Shown here: positions 55,404-64,000 of the stretch, piece by piece
Layout: every line of letters begins with the position of its first letter
Numbering within the stretch: position 1 is the first letter of the stretch
Assembly: GCA_030650995.1 (NCBI GenBank)
Contig: JAUSCY010000078.1
Coordinates: 40,200 to 104,199, forward strand
Direction: 5' to 3'
From: Sheuella sp.
GTDB lineage: Bacteria > Pseudomonadota > Gammaproteobacteria > Burkholderiales > Burkholderiaceae_B
DNA: 64,000 nucleotides
Position numbers and translations under genes: made by a program
Notes under the pieces: model-generated
Seen by the model: the letters and a program-made list of their open reading frames with translations, nothing else
What the model was told of the DNA's origin: nothing
Databases searched by the model: none

Positions 55404-55664
55404 ATGTCCAATAAAGTGGTGATGTACACAACGGGCTACTGCCCCTACTGCTCGCGTGCAGAGATGTTGCTCACGCAACGTGGCGTGACAGAAATTGAAA
55501 AAATCCGGATTGATGTGGATACCGATCAACGCGCAATTATGATGGAGCGCACCGGTCGGCGTACTGTGCCACAAATTTATATCGGCGACACCCACGTCGG
55601 GGGGTTTGACGACCTCGCGGCGCTTGATCGCGAAGGTAAACTGACGGCGTTACTGAACGGCTGA
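55404..55664 (+). CDS. grxC: Glutaredoxin 3
   Basis: VVMYTTGYCPYCSRAEMLL...GRRTVPQIYIGDTHVGGFDDL; start set at MSNKV (ORF track 55353). Confidence 0.96.
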   Translation: MSNKVVMYTTGYCPYCSRAEMLLTQRGVTEIEKIRIDVDTDQRAIMMERTGRRTVPQIYIGDTHVGGFDDLAALDREGKLTALLNG

Positions 55665-55736
55665 GCACGAACGCTCAAGCCCTTTTCGGCACGTTGCACT
55701 CTTTTTAATTACTCTACAGATCATACGGAATCACTT

Positions 55737-56255
55737 ATGTCAGACCAGAATTCACAAGCCGATAACGCCCCCACATTCAACATGCAGCGTGTCTACCTGA
55801 AAGACCTGTCACTCGAGGTGCCGAACGCACCGAATATCTTCCTCGAACAGGAAGGTCCCAAAGTTGAGGTGGCGATCAATGTAGGTGGTCAGGCGCTTGC
55901 AGACACTGTATTTGAGTCGACCATCACCATCACGGTTACCACCCGTATCAATGACAAAGTGTTGTATCTGGTTGAGGCAACGCAGGCCGGCATCTTTGAA
56001 ATCGCCAACATCCCTGCAGAACAGTTCGATCCACTGATGGGCATCGTTTGCCCAACCATGCTGTACCCCTATCTGCGCGCCAACGTGGCTGATGCGATTA
56101 CACGTACCTCACTGCCTGCGCTTCACCTGGCTGAAGTCAACTTTCAGGCCTTGTTTGAACAGCGCGTGGCCGAAGCCGCACAACAGTCACCCCAGGTCGC
56201 CTCACACAATGAGGAGTCAGGTCTGATACTGCCTCCTGGCATGACACGCCAGTAA
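55737..56255 (+). CDS. secB: Protein-export chaperone SecB
   Basis: [25 protein letters not shown]...GIFEI...[36 protein letters not shown]. Confidence 0.98.
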   Translation: MSDQNSQADNAPTFNMQRVYLKDLSLEVPNAPNIFLEQEGPKVEVAINVGGQALADTVFESTITITVTTRINDKVLYLVEATQAGIFEIANIPAEQFDPLMGIVCPTMLYPYLRANVADAITRTSLPALHLAEVNFQALFEQRVAEAAQQSPQVASHNEESGLILPPGMTRQ

Positions 56256-56303
56256 CAGCCATGCACTCACGCACTTAATTTGCCACCTTGCAACGCAGCC
56301 CCC

Positions 56304-57347
56304 ATGACTCCCGATACAACCCAGGCACAACATGTAGCAGTTCTTGGCGCAGGGGCCTGGGGGACATCGCTTGCAGTGGCAGCAAGCGCGCACGCGCCCA
56401 CATTACTTTGGGCGCGTGATCCAGCACTCATCTCAGCGTGCCAGGCCACACACCAGAATACTCGCTACCTGCCGGGTATCGATCTGCCACAGCAGCTGGG
56501 TTTCACGGCAGACCTAGATCGCGCGATGGAACACGCAACCAGTGGTGCCGAACCCGGCCTGCTCATTCTCGGCGTTCCACTGGCCGGTTTACGTCAGACA
56601 TGTGCTGCAGTTGCTGAAAAACTGCAGCAACTCAACCACCCGCTCGCTGGCCTGGTATGGACGTGTAAGGGCCTGGAGGCGGACTCCGGCAAACTCCCGA
56701 GCGAAATCGTCAGCGAGGCCTTAACTACCTGTCCGACACTCGCGGTCGGCGTGCTTTCGGGCCCCTCCTTTGCGCACGAGGTCGCGCAAGGACTGCCTGT
56801 CGCACTGACCATTGCCAGCACTGACAAAGCTTTGCGCCAAGCCACGATCTCAGCACTACACGGCGGCAATGTCCGTGTGTACGCAAGCCAGGACGTTATT
56901 GGTGTGGAGGTCGGTGGCGCACTTAAGAACGTCATCGCAATCGCTTGCGGCATTGCAGACGGACTCGGCCTGGGAACGAACGCACGTGCCGCGCTCATCA
57001 CACGTGGACTGGCTGAAATGATCCGGTTTGGTGAAACCCTCGGCGCGCAATCCGCGACGTTTTCAGGATTAACCGGACTGGGGGATTTGGTCCTGAGCGC
57101 AACGGGTGATCTGTCACGCAACCGTCAGGTCGGGCTTGCGATTGGTCAGGGCAAAACCCTCGAGGAAATCCTGTCGCTCGGGCTGACGGCTGAAGGCGCG
57201 CGCTGCGCACGCGCCGTGCATAAGCGCGCACGCGCACTGCATATCGACCTTCCGATCACCAGTGCTGTCTGCGCAGTGCTTTTTGATCATGTCACACCCA
57301 AGGTCGCAGTTTCCCAACTGCTTTCGCGCGACGCGACAACAGAATAG
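56304..57347 (+). CDS. gpsA: Glycerol-3-phosphate dehydrogenase [NAD(P)+]
   Basis: [18 protein letters not shown]...[17 protein letters not shown]...[19 protein letters not shown]; start set at MTPDTT (ORF track 56280). Confidence 0.97.
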   Translation: MTPDTTQAQHVAVLGAGAWGTSLAVAASAHAPTLLWARDPALISACQATHQNTRYLPGIDLPQQLGFTADLDRAMEHATSGAEPGLLILGVPLAGLRQTCAAVAEKLQQLNHPLAGLVWTCKGLEADSGKLPSEIVSEALTTCPTLAVGVLSGPSFAHEVAQGLPVALTIASTDKALRQATISALHGGNVRVYASQDVIGVEVGGALKNVIAIACGIADGLGLGTNARAALITRGLAEMIRFGETLGAQSATFSGLTGLGDLVLSATGDLSRNRQVGLAIGQGKTLEEILSLGLTAEGARCARAVHKRARALHIDLPITSAVCAVLFDHVTPKVAVSQLLSRDATTE

Positions 57348-57363
57348 TGACAGGACAGCAAGC

Positions 57364-58338
57364 TTGAAAACCCGTTTCGCACGCAATATCTTCGTGGCAT
57401 TGATCGCCATGCTTTCCTGCGCGGCCCAGGCGCAATGGCCCACCGAACGCCCCATACACCTGATCGTGCCGTTTCCTGCAGGATCCTCGCCCGATCTGCT
57501 GGCACGCCACATCGCGATCCCCCTGAGTAAAGAACTGAAACAGGCGGTTGTGATTGAAAATAAACCTGGTGCAGGCGGCAACATCGGCACCCGTCAGGTT
57601 GCGCGCGCCGCGCCCGATGGCTATACCCTGCTCTACACCATTAACGGCCCGCTTGTGACCGCTCCGGCCCTGTATAAAAAAACTCTCGGCTATGCACCGC
57701 TGACAGACTTCGCACCCATCACGCTAGTTGCCACCAGCCCGAATATTCTGGTCGCAGGAAATAAATTTAAAGATCTTTCTTTAACGGAATTCATTTCGCA
57801 AGTACGCGCGAAACCGGGCATGCTGAACTATGGGTCAGTCGGCACGGGCAGTGCCTCACAACTCGCAATGGAGCTCTTTGAAAATCAGGCATCCATTGAC
57901 ATGAACCACGTCCCTTACTCCGGATTTCCTCAGGTCATGACCGCACTCATTGCGGGTGATATTCAAGCAGCTTTTATGGTGCCCGCCATCGCCATGCCGC
58001 AGGTAAAAGCTGGCAAAGTACACGCACTGGGAATCACCAGCCTCGAGGCGGTTGAAACACTCCCGGGGATCGAACCGCTGGCAAAGCAGGGGTTTGCTGG
58101 TTTTGAAGCAACGTCCTGGAACGCCATCCTTGCTCCGGCGGGAACACCAGGACCGATACTTGAAAGATTAAGTCTTGTACTGACTGCGATCATTCAAAGC
58201 CAGGACATGAAGGAAACCGCAACACGGAATCACTTTACTGCGCAAGGCTCGAGCGCGGAAAAACTGCAGCAACTGATGCGCACGGAAACAGAGCGATGGG
58301 AAGCTGTCATCAATCGATTACATATTTCACTCGATTAA
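57364..58338 (+). CDS. Tripartite tricarboxylate transporter substrate-binding (Bug) protein; probable TTG start
   Basis: Signal peptide LKTRFARNIFVALIAMLSCAAQA then WPTERPIHLIVPFPAGSSPDLLARHIA...VVIENKPGAGGNIGTRQVARAAPDGYTLL. Confidence 0.9.
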   Translation: MKTRFARNIFVALIAMLSCAAQAQWPTERPIHLIVPFPAGSSPDLLARHIAIPLSKELKQAVVIENKPGAGGNIGTRQVARAAPDGYTLLYTINGPLVTAPALYKKTLGYAPLTDFAPITLVATSPNILVAGNKFKDLSLTEFISQVRAKPGMLNYGSVGTGSASQLAMELFENQASIDMNHVPYSGFPQVMTALIAGDIQAAFMVPAIAMPQVKAGKVHALGITSLEAVETLPGIEPLAKQGFAGFEATSWNAILAPAGTPGPILERLSLVLTAIIQSQDMKETATRNHFTAQGSSAEKLQQLMRTETERWEAVINRLHISLD

Positions 58339-58370
58339 TCACTCAGTCACTCAATCAGTCAGTCAGTCAC
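58339..58370. repeat. Tetranucleotide TCAN tract (8 units) between convergent stop codons
   Basis: TCAC TCAG TCAC TCAA TCAG TCAG TCAG TCAC. Confidence 0.85.
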
Positions 58371-58840
58371 TAAACGCCCCCAGCATAGCCTTGCTGGCGC
58401 CAGGCCTCAAAGACAACCACCGCTACGGCATTGGACAAATTCAGACTGCGCTGCGCTGGCAGCATGGGCAGTCTGATACGCTGTTGCGGCCCGATCAGCG
58501 CGAGCTGTTCGACAGACAAGCCCGCCGTTTCGCGCCCGAATACAAACACATCACCTGCCCGCAACGTCATCTCGCCGACGAGTTTGCTGCCCTTGGTGGT
58601 CAGGGCAAAAATGCGTTCGCTCGGAGCACCTGTCGCAGCCAGGGCGAGCGCGAGACTGTCATGCACCTGAACGGGTTGCCACTCGTGATAGTCAAGCCCT
58701 GCCCTGCGTAGCCTGGTGTCATCAATCTCAAAACCGAGAGGTTTGACAAGATGTAAGTGCGCACCCGTATTGGCACAGAGTCGGATGACATTGCCGGTAT
58801 TAGGGGGGATTTCTGGTTGAACGAGGATCACATGAAACAT
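58370..58840 (-). CDS. trmL: tRNA (cytidine(34)-2'-O)-methyltransferase
   Basis: MFHVILVQPEIPPNTGNVIRLCANTGAHLHLVKPLGFEIDDTRLRRAGLDYHEW. Confidence 0.96.
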   Translation of the reverse strand: MFHVILVQPEIPPNTGNVIRLCANTGAHLHLVKPLGFEIDDTRLRRAGLDYHEWQPVQVHDSLALALAATGAPSERIFALTTKGSKLVGEMTLRAGDVFVFGRETAGLSVEQLALIGPQQRIRLPMLPAQRSLNLSNAVAVVVFEAWRQQGYAGGV

Positions 58841-58921
58841 AGTCGCTATTTTGCCAGACCTGCGCCGTTCGCACCTGAAGGCGCGATCATCCTCGTCAAT
58901 CGCTCAGCATCAGGCGCTCGT

Positions 58922-59680
58922 TTACCAGGTCGCTCGCGCAGCGACTAACGCCACGACACCGAGCGCGCCGGCACGCTTTAACGCAAGAGACGCCTCGTGC
59001 ATGGTGCTACCCGAGGTCAATACATCGTCAACAACACCGATCCAGATGGGTGGCACCACCTGGTCGCAGACATACAGTCCTTGCACACTTTTTCTTCTGG
59101 CCTCGAAGTCAAGCGTCTTTTGCAGATCGCTCTCACGCGTGCGTCGCAACCAAGACTGCTGCAGCGGCACGCGCAGCGCTGGACGCAGTGCCCGGGCGAT
59201 TTCTGCCGCAGGATTAAAGCCTCTCTTGCGAAGAGAGGCAGCGCTCGAAGGAATAGGCACCAGGGCGTTGAGCCGCGGTAACGATTGAGGATGCGCGTTG
59301 ATCGTGCGGGTAAGAAAACGCGCAAACATATTGGCCTGCGCAAGCTGCCCACGTTCTTTCAGTCCACGGATCAGCATTGCTCCGGGATACGCATAGTCAA
59401 TCGCCGCAACCGTCCGGTCAAAGGCAGGACACGTATTCAGGCACTGCGCGCAAAGCCGCGCTGCGCACGAGACACGCACGGCACATTGCATACACCATCG
59501 CCCGTCTTGATTCATACGCAGCACGTCGCGCAAACATCCCGTACATAAATCCCCCGCACCTGCAGTCAGCCCGCACAAAGGGCATGCGGCTGTGAGTACT
59601 TGCCGAAAAAGGTTGTGAATAGAGTACATTTTGGTTTCTCCTGCGCGCATAGTCTGACGGCTTAGGCCGCGCATTTTCAT
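58922..59680 (-). CDS. comF: ComF family amidophosphoribosyltransferase-like protein
   Basis: CPLCGLTAGAGDLCTGCL zinc motif; IGVVDDVLTSGSTMHEASLALKRAGA PRTase motif. Confidence 0.92.
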   Translation of the reverse strand: MKMRGLSRQTMRAGETKMYSIHNLFRQVLTAACPLCGLTAGAGDLCTGCLRDVLRMNQDGRWCMQCAVRVSCAARLCAQCLNTCPAFDRTVAAIDYAYPGAMLIRGLKERGQLAQANMFARFLTRTINAHPQSLPRLNALVPIPSSAASLRKRGFNPAAEIARALRPALRVPLQQSWLRRTRESDLQKTLDFEARRKSVQGLYVCDQVVPPIWIGVVDDVLTSGSTMHEASLALKRAGALGVVALVAARATW

Positions 59681-59695
59681 GGCTATGATGACAAA

Positions 59696-60616
59696 ATGTC
59701 CACCCTGAACACATTACCAATCAGTACAGCAAACGTTGCACGCCAGTTTTCCAGGCGAGCGGACCTAGCTGACGCACAGTTTTTGTATGGCGAAATCGCC
59801 CGTCGCATGGACGATAGATTACGTCTGATCCGCTTGCAGCCAACTACTTTACTGGATGCAGGCTGTGGGGCGGGACAACAATTCCCGCTGCTACACGCGC
59901 GCTATCCGCAGGCGAACTACATTGGACAGGATCACAACCCTGACTTACTCGCTTACGCCAAAACCCGGTTGCGCTCTTTCATGCCCGGTGCCCTGCGCAG
60001 CTGGCTAAACAAACAGCGTGGCATCGAAGCGGCAGCAAGATTTATTCAAAGCGATTTATCTCAAACGGGTCTGGCGCCTGAGTCGCTTGATCTGGTCTGG
60101 TCTAACCTCGCTTTGCATTGGCACCCGGCGCCACATGATGTGTTGGCTGAGTGGGGGCGGATTCTGAAGCTCAACGGCCTGGTCTTTTTTTCCTGTTTTG
60201 GTCCGGCAACGATGCAAGAATTACGCACAGCCTTAACCACGGCCGGACTGCAAACCATGACGCCAAGCTTTGTCGACATGCATGATTTTGGTGACTTATT
60301 GATTGAAAAGGGCTTTGCTGATCCGGTCATGGATCAGGAAATTTTGACTTTTACCTATACAAGTCCGGAAAAACTGCTTGAGGACGTCCGGGCGCTTGGT
60401 GGTAATCCTGCGACAGGCAGGCGAGCAGGACTCGTCGGGAAAAGCTGGCGAGAGCGACTGCTCCGTGCACTAGAGTCTGCACGCCGTCCGGATGGAAATA
60501 TTCATTTAACGATTGAAGTTGCTTATGGACACGCCTGGCGCACTGGCACGCTTCGGTCGGCGCCTGGCGAGACAAAGATCAGTGTCAGCGCCATCCAGCG
60601 AAAATCCGCTGGCTAA
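59696..60616 (+). CDS. BioC-like SAM-dependent methyltransferase
   Basis: ARQFSRRADLADAQFLYGEIARRM...LLDAGCGAGQQFPLLHARYP...LDLVWSNLALHW. Confidence 0.85.
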   Translation: MSTLNTLPISTANVARQFSRRADLADAQFLYGEIARRMDDRLRLIRLQPTTLLDAGCGAGQQFPLLHARYPQANYIGQDHNPDLLAYAKTRLRSFMPGALRSWLNKQRGIEAAARFIQSDLSQTGLAPESLDLVWSNLALHWHPAPHDVLAEWGRILKLNGLVFFSCFGPATMQELRTALTTAGLQTMTPSFVDMHDFGDLLIEKGFADPVMDQEILTFTYTSPEKLLEDVRALGGNPATGRRAGLVGKSWRERLLRALESARRPDGNIHLTIEVAYGHAWRTGTLRSAPGETKISVSAIQRKSAG

Positions 60617-60664
60617 CGCTGACACGTGGGTAAGGCTGACATACGGGTAACGGTGACATGCGGG
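60614..60664. repeat. 17-bp tandem repeat, 3 imperfect copies, first copy starting at the BioC-like stop codon
   Basis: TAACGCTGACACGTGGG / TAAGGCTGACATACGGG / TAACGGTGACATGCGGG. Confidence 0.9.
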
Positions 60665-60685
60665 TTTTGTCACAACTGCCGGGAG

Positions 60686-61501
60686 TTACATGAACGCGGC
60701 GTAAGCTTTGCTGCCCATATAAGCGGCCAAACCGAACAGCAGGAAGGCAAAAATACGTTTGAGAGTCTTAACTGGCAAACTGTGCGCCACACGCGCACCA
60801 ATCGGTGCCGTCATCACGCTGAAGACCGCCAGCACCACTAACGCGGGCCAGTAGATGTAGCCAACCATCAGGGGCGGCAAATCAGACTGGCTCATACCTG
60901 ACCAGACATAACCGATGGTATTGGCCAGCGCGATTGGAAACCCCAGGGCGGCCGACGTACCAACCGCCTGATGCAAGGGTACGTTACACCAGAGCATGAA
61001 AGGCACGGAAACAAAGCCACCGCCCGCCCCCACCAGGCCTGACAGAAAGCCAATACCCGCGCCCGCGCCGGCTGTCCCCACTGGTCCAGGCATCTGGCGT
61101 GAAGGCTTGGGCTTTTTATCACGCAGCATCTGATAGCCGGAATAGCTTACAAAAATAGCAAAAAACAGCGCTAACCAGCTAGTTTTCAGCGCAGAGAAAA
61201 CCGCCCCGCCTGAGAGCAGGCCGCCCAAAACAATACCTGGAGTAAAAGCCAGCACCAGATCCCAGCGTACAGCACCCTTTTTCTGGTGTGCCCGGACACT
61301 GGATACAGACGTAAACAAAATAGAAGCCATCGATGTAGCGATCGCGGCATGCACCACCAGATGCGTCGGCAGACCCTGCCAGGTCAGTAACAGCGTGAGG
61401 AATGGCACAAGCAGCATGCCCCCGCCAATCCCTAGCAAACCAGCAGCAAATCCGGTCACACAGCCTAATATAGCCAGGAAAACAATAAACAACGGGTCCA
61501 T
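60686..61501 (-). CDS. Sulfite exporter TauE/SafE family (TSUP) permease
   Basis: Multiple TM; GFAAGLLGIGGGMLLVPFLTLLL and GFLSGLVGAGGGFVSVPFML repeat motifs. Confidence 0.93.
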   Translation of the reverse strand: MDPLFIVFLAILGCVTGFAAGLLGIGGGMLLVPFLTLLLTWQGLPTHLVVHAAIATSMASILFTSVSSVRAHQKKGAVRWDLVLAFTPGIVLGGLLSGGAVFSALKTSWLALFFAIFVSYSGYQMLRDKKPKPSRQMPGPVGTAGAGAGIGFLSGLVGAGGGFVSVPFMLWCNVPLHQAVGTSAALGFPIALANTIGYVWSGMSQSDLPPLMVGYIYWPALVVLAVFSVMTAPIGARVAHSLPVKTLKRIFAFLLFGLAAYMGSKAYAAFM

Positions 61502-61593
61502 TTGCGCAATCTCAATCTGTACGTTCGGAAAGTGGATCAGTATACTGATTGGTCAACACTCCGACTAGCCCGCCACACATGTAGCATCGACTT

Positions 61594-62589
61594 ATGGATT
61601 CTCTCGATACAGAAGTTCTTAAACACGCACTCGACTGGTGCGCAAGCGGACATCAGGTCCATCTGGCAACCGTCGTCAAAACCTGGGGCTCTGCACCCAG
61701 ACAGGCTGGTGCCATGCTTGCCGTACGGGCGGATGGTCATGTGGTCGGCTCGGTCTCCGGTGGCTGCATAGAAGACGACCTCATTATTCGCGCTCAGGAA
61801 GGCCGCTTACCCTCGCAACCCGAACTCGTTCTCTACGGTGTCTCCCAGGAAGAAGCGGCACGCTTTGGACTGCCTTGCGGGGGCACACTCAAGCTCGTGA
61901 TCGAGCCGCTTGAAGCGCGCAGCTGGCTGGATCAAGTCGTTCAAACGACCGCTCAACAGAAACTGATCGGGCGCTGGCTGGATCTGAAATCGGGGGTATC
62001 CACGCTCACCGATGCCCGTCCCGGTCAATTGACCGAAGTAAACGAAACAGGCTGTCATTTTGTCTACGGTCCGCACTGGCGCCTGCTGATCATTGGCGCG
62101 AACCAGACGGCGCGCGCGCTTGCACACATTGCCATCATGCTGGAATTCCAGGTCATCATTTGCGATCCGCGCGAAGAATTTACCGCGGACTGGGACCTTC
62201 CTGGTGTGCGCTTACAGGCGGGCATGCCCGATGATGCCGTTGGCGCTATTCAGACCGACTCCCGCACGGCAATCGTGGCGATTACACATGACCCGAAACT
62301 GGACGATATGGCCTTGCTCGAAGCGCTCATCTCCCCGGCATTTTATGTAGGCGCACTCGGTTCCGTGCGTAACCAGAGCAAACGACGTGAACGTTTACTC
62401 AGCTTTGATCTGACTGAAAAAGACCTCGATCGCCTGCACGGCCCGGTCGGCCTAGCCATCGGCAGCAGGACACCTGCGGAGATCGCCGTAGCGATTGCCG
62501 CAGAGTTGGTACAAGTCAGAAGAAAGTTTGAAGATCTGCGCGTAGGTAGCCTGGATCGGCCACCTGGCAGTCGCGTACCAAACAGTTAA
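61594..62589 (+). CDS. XdhC family protein (molybdenum hydroxylase maturation)
   Basis: TVVKTWGSAPRQAGAMLAVRADGHVVGSVSGGCIEDDL...YVGALGSVRNQSKRRERL...GLAIGSRTPAEIAVAIAAE. Confidence 0.93.
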   Translation: MDSLDTEVLKHALDWCASGHQVHLATVVKTWGSAPRQAGAMLAVRADGHVVGSVSGGCIEDDLIIRAQEGRLPSQPELVLYGVSQEEAARFGLPCGGTLKLVIEPLEARSWLDQVVQTTAQQKLIGRWLDLKSGVSTLTDARPGQLTEVNETGCHFVYGPHWRLLIIGANQTARALAHIAIMLEFQVIICDPREEFTADWDLPGVRLQAGMPDDAVGAIQTDSRTAIVAITHDPKLDDMALLEALISPAFYVGALGSVRNQSKRRERLLSFDLTEKDLDRLHGPVGLAIGSRTPAEIAVAIAAELVQVRRKFEDLRVGSLDRPPGSRVPNS

Positions 62590-62605
62590 ATAAAAACTAC
62601 TGCTG

Positions 62606-63283
62606 TTAAGTACTGCGCTTGCGAGATTCAATCCCGAGCTGTTTAAGCTTGCGATACAGGTGTGTGCGTTCGAGACCGGTTTTTTCAGAGACGCGCGTCA
62701 TGCTGTTGTTTTCGCGACCGAGGTGATATTCAAAATACACCCGCTCGAAAGCGTCGCGCGCTTCGCGCAAGGGCTGGTCAAGCGTGATATCGCCGAGCAG
62801 ACTGCGATCCACCACCGCAACGGGCTCAACTGGCACAGTCTCCGGTGCCTGCATCAAAACTGGAGCAGGGTTTGTATTCTGGATCGGACCACCAGCCACT
62901 GATTTCACGATCGGCATGCGGCCACGCGCCAGACCTGCTGAAACCGTTTTCAGTAAGCGCTGCAGCGTAATTGGTTTTTCAAGAAAATCAATCGCACCAA
63001 TTCGAGTGGCCTCAACCGCGGTATCAATCGTGGCGTGTCCACTCATCATGATGACGGGCATGTCGAGCAAGCCCTGAGAGCCCCACTCTTTCAGGAGCGT
63101 CACCCCATCCGTATCAGGCATCCAGATATCAAGCAAAACGAGATCAGGCCGGATGCGCAGACGCGCAGCACGGGCCTGAGAAGCATTCTCGGCGAGCTCT
63201 ATCGTGTGTCCTTCGTCGTACAAAATTTCGGAAAGCAACTCGCGTATTCCGATCTCATCATCGACAACTAAAATTCGGGCCAT
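62606..63283 (-). CDS. NtrX-like response regulator: receiver + Fis-type HTH, no AAA+ domain
   Basis: ARILVVDDEIGIRELLSEILYDEGH...LLDIWMPDTDGVTLLKEW; C-terminal EKTGLERTHLYRKLKQLGI; no Walker A or GAFTGA in 225 aa. Confidence 0.9.
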   Translation of the reverse strand: MARILVVDDEIGIRELLSEILYDEGHTIELAENASQARAARLRIRPDLVLLDIWMPDTDGVTLLKEWGSQGLLDMPVIMMSGHATIDTAVEATRIGAIDFLEKPITLQRLLKTVSAGLARGRMPIVKSVAGGPIQNTNPAPVLMQAPETVPVEPVAVVDRSLLGDITLDQPLREARDAFERVYFEYHLGRENNSMTRVSEKTGLERTHLYRKLKQLGIESRKRST

Positions 63284-63323
63284 AAATTTCTTTTACCTGT
63301 TACAAGCGTACATTATCGTTCTG

Positions 63324-64000
63324 TTATGACTTTGCGTCCACTGAGGCAGTTAACTGCGTCAGCAAAATCGAAACTCTGGCACCGCCATCACGACGATTTG
63401 AAATATCGATACGACCAGAGTGCTCATCTATGATTTTACGCACGATCGCCAGGCCGAGGCCTGTTCCTTGCGCTTTAGTCGTGACATACGGCTCAAAAGC
63501 CCTTTGCAGGACCTGCGCAGAGAATCCTGGGCCATTATCCGACACGGTGAATCTGACCGCAGACAGCGCCCCGCTTTCATTATTACCCGCATCGGTCAAT
63601 TGCGTGGTCACCTCAATCAAACCACCGTCAGATACCTCTGACAAGGCATCACGGGCATTGGCCAGCAGATTATGAATGACCTGTCGCAACTGGGTCGGAT
63701 CCCCCAGAATGAGCGGTAAGTCTTGCGCCAGTGACACCTCGAGTCGCCAGCCATGCATACCATCAGGCGCCTGTGTATCGCTCGGATTCCAGCCATACAG
63801 CGCCAACACCTCATCGACCAGCGCGTTGAAATCAACCGGAACCATCGACACGGGAGGTTTGCGGGCATACTCGCGGAAATCATCGACCATGTGTTTGAGC
63901 GAACTCACCTGGTTGACGATCGTATTGGTGGCGCGCTCCAGTAATTGCGCATCGACAGGATCAAGCTTGTCGGCAAGCTTCATCGCCAGACGCGCGGCAG
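63324..64000 (-). CDS. NtrY-like sensor histidine kinase, C-terminal part (continues beyond window)
   Basis: HMVDDFREYARKP, LRQVIHNLLANARDALSE N-box, SDNGPGF, GTGLGLAIVRKIIDEHSGRI; upstream end open at window edge. Confidence 0.9.
   Translation of the reverse strand, partial: AARLAMKLADKLDPVDAQLLERATNTIVNQVSSLKHMVDDFREYARKPPVSMVPVDFNALVDEVLALYGWNPSDTQAPDGMHGWRLEVSLAQDLPLILGDPTQLRQVIHNLLANARDALSEVSDGGLIEVTTQLTDAGNNESGALSAVRFTVSDNGPGFSAQVLQRAFEPYVTTKAQGTGLGLAIVRKIIDEHSGRIDISNRRDGGARVSILLTQLTASVDAKS

Noticed and set aside
55687-55702. Possible -24/-12 sigma-54 promoter (ggcacgttgcac) before secB
   Set aside because: GG-to-GC spacing is wrong for a sigma-54 promoter.

Overview
This 64 kb window looks like a chromosomal core region of a betaproteobacterium, probably Burkholderiales/Alcaligenaceae. 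The evidence is a Bug-type tripartite tricarboxylate receptor, a kdsD-kdsC-lptCAB-hpf-ptsN-hprK-rapZ cluster, a ubiE-ubiJ-ubiB cluster and an NtrY/NtrX-like pair. It is gene-dense and carries about 64 protein genes. I recognised no rRNA, tRNA, CRISPR array, phage or transposon. RNA and regulatory elements I can support are a TPP riboswitch before thiC, a Pho-box-like site before phoB, and several intrinsic terminators. The most interesting items are: (1) a four-gene sensory locus between proB and thiC (solute-binding protein, Cache-type histidine kinase, HTH-receiver, receiver-Hpt) that looks like the parts of a BvgS-type phosphorelay encoded as separate proteins; (2) no rpoN between lptB and hpf, with two perfect-arm hairpins in its place, together with an NtrX-like regulator that lacks the sigma-54-activating AAA+ domain; (3) short tandem repeats at gene 3' ends that place stop codons in all three frames; (4) perfect palindromes in the VOC-pxpBCA and TSUP/xdhC promoter regions; (5) an uncharacterised di-iron ferritin-like protein beside ubiB and a 1314-aa FAD/Fe-S oxidoreductase. 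All functional calls come from reading the sequence by eye; no database search was run.
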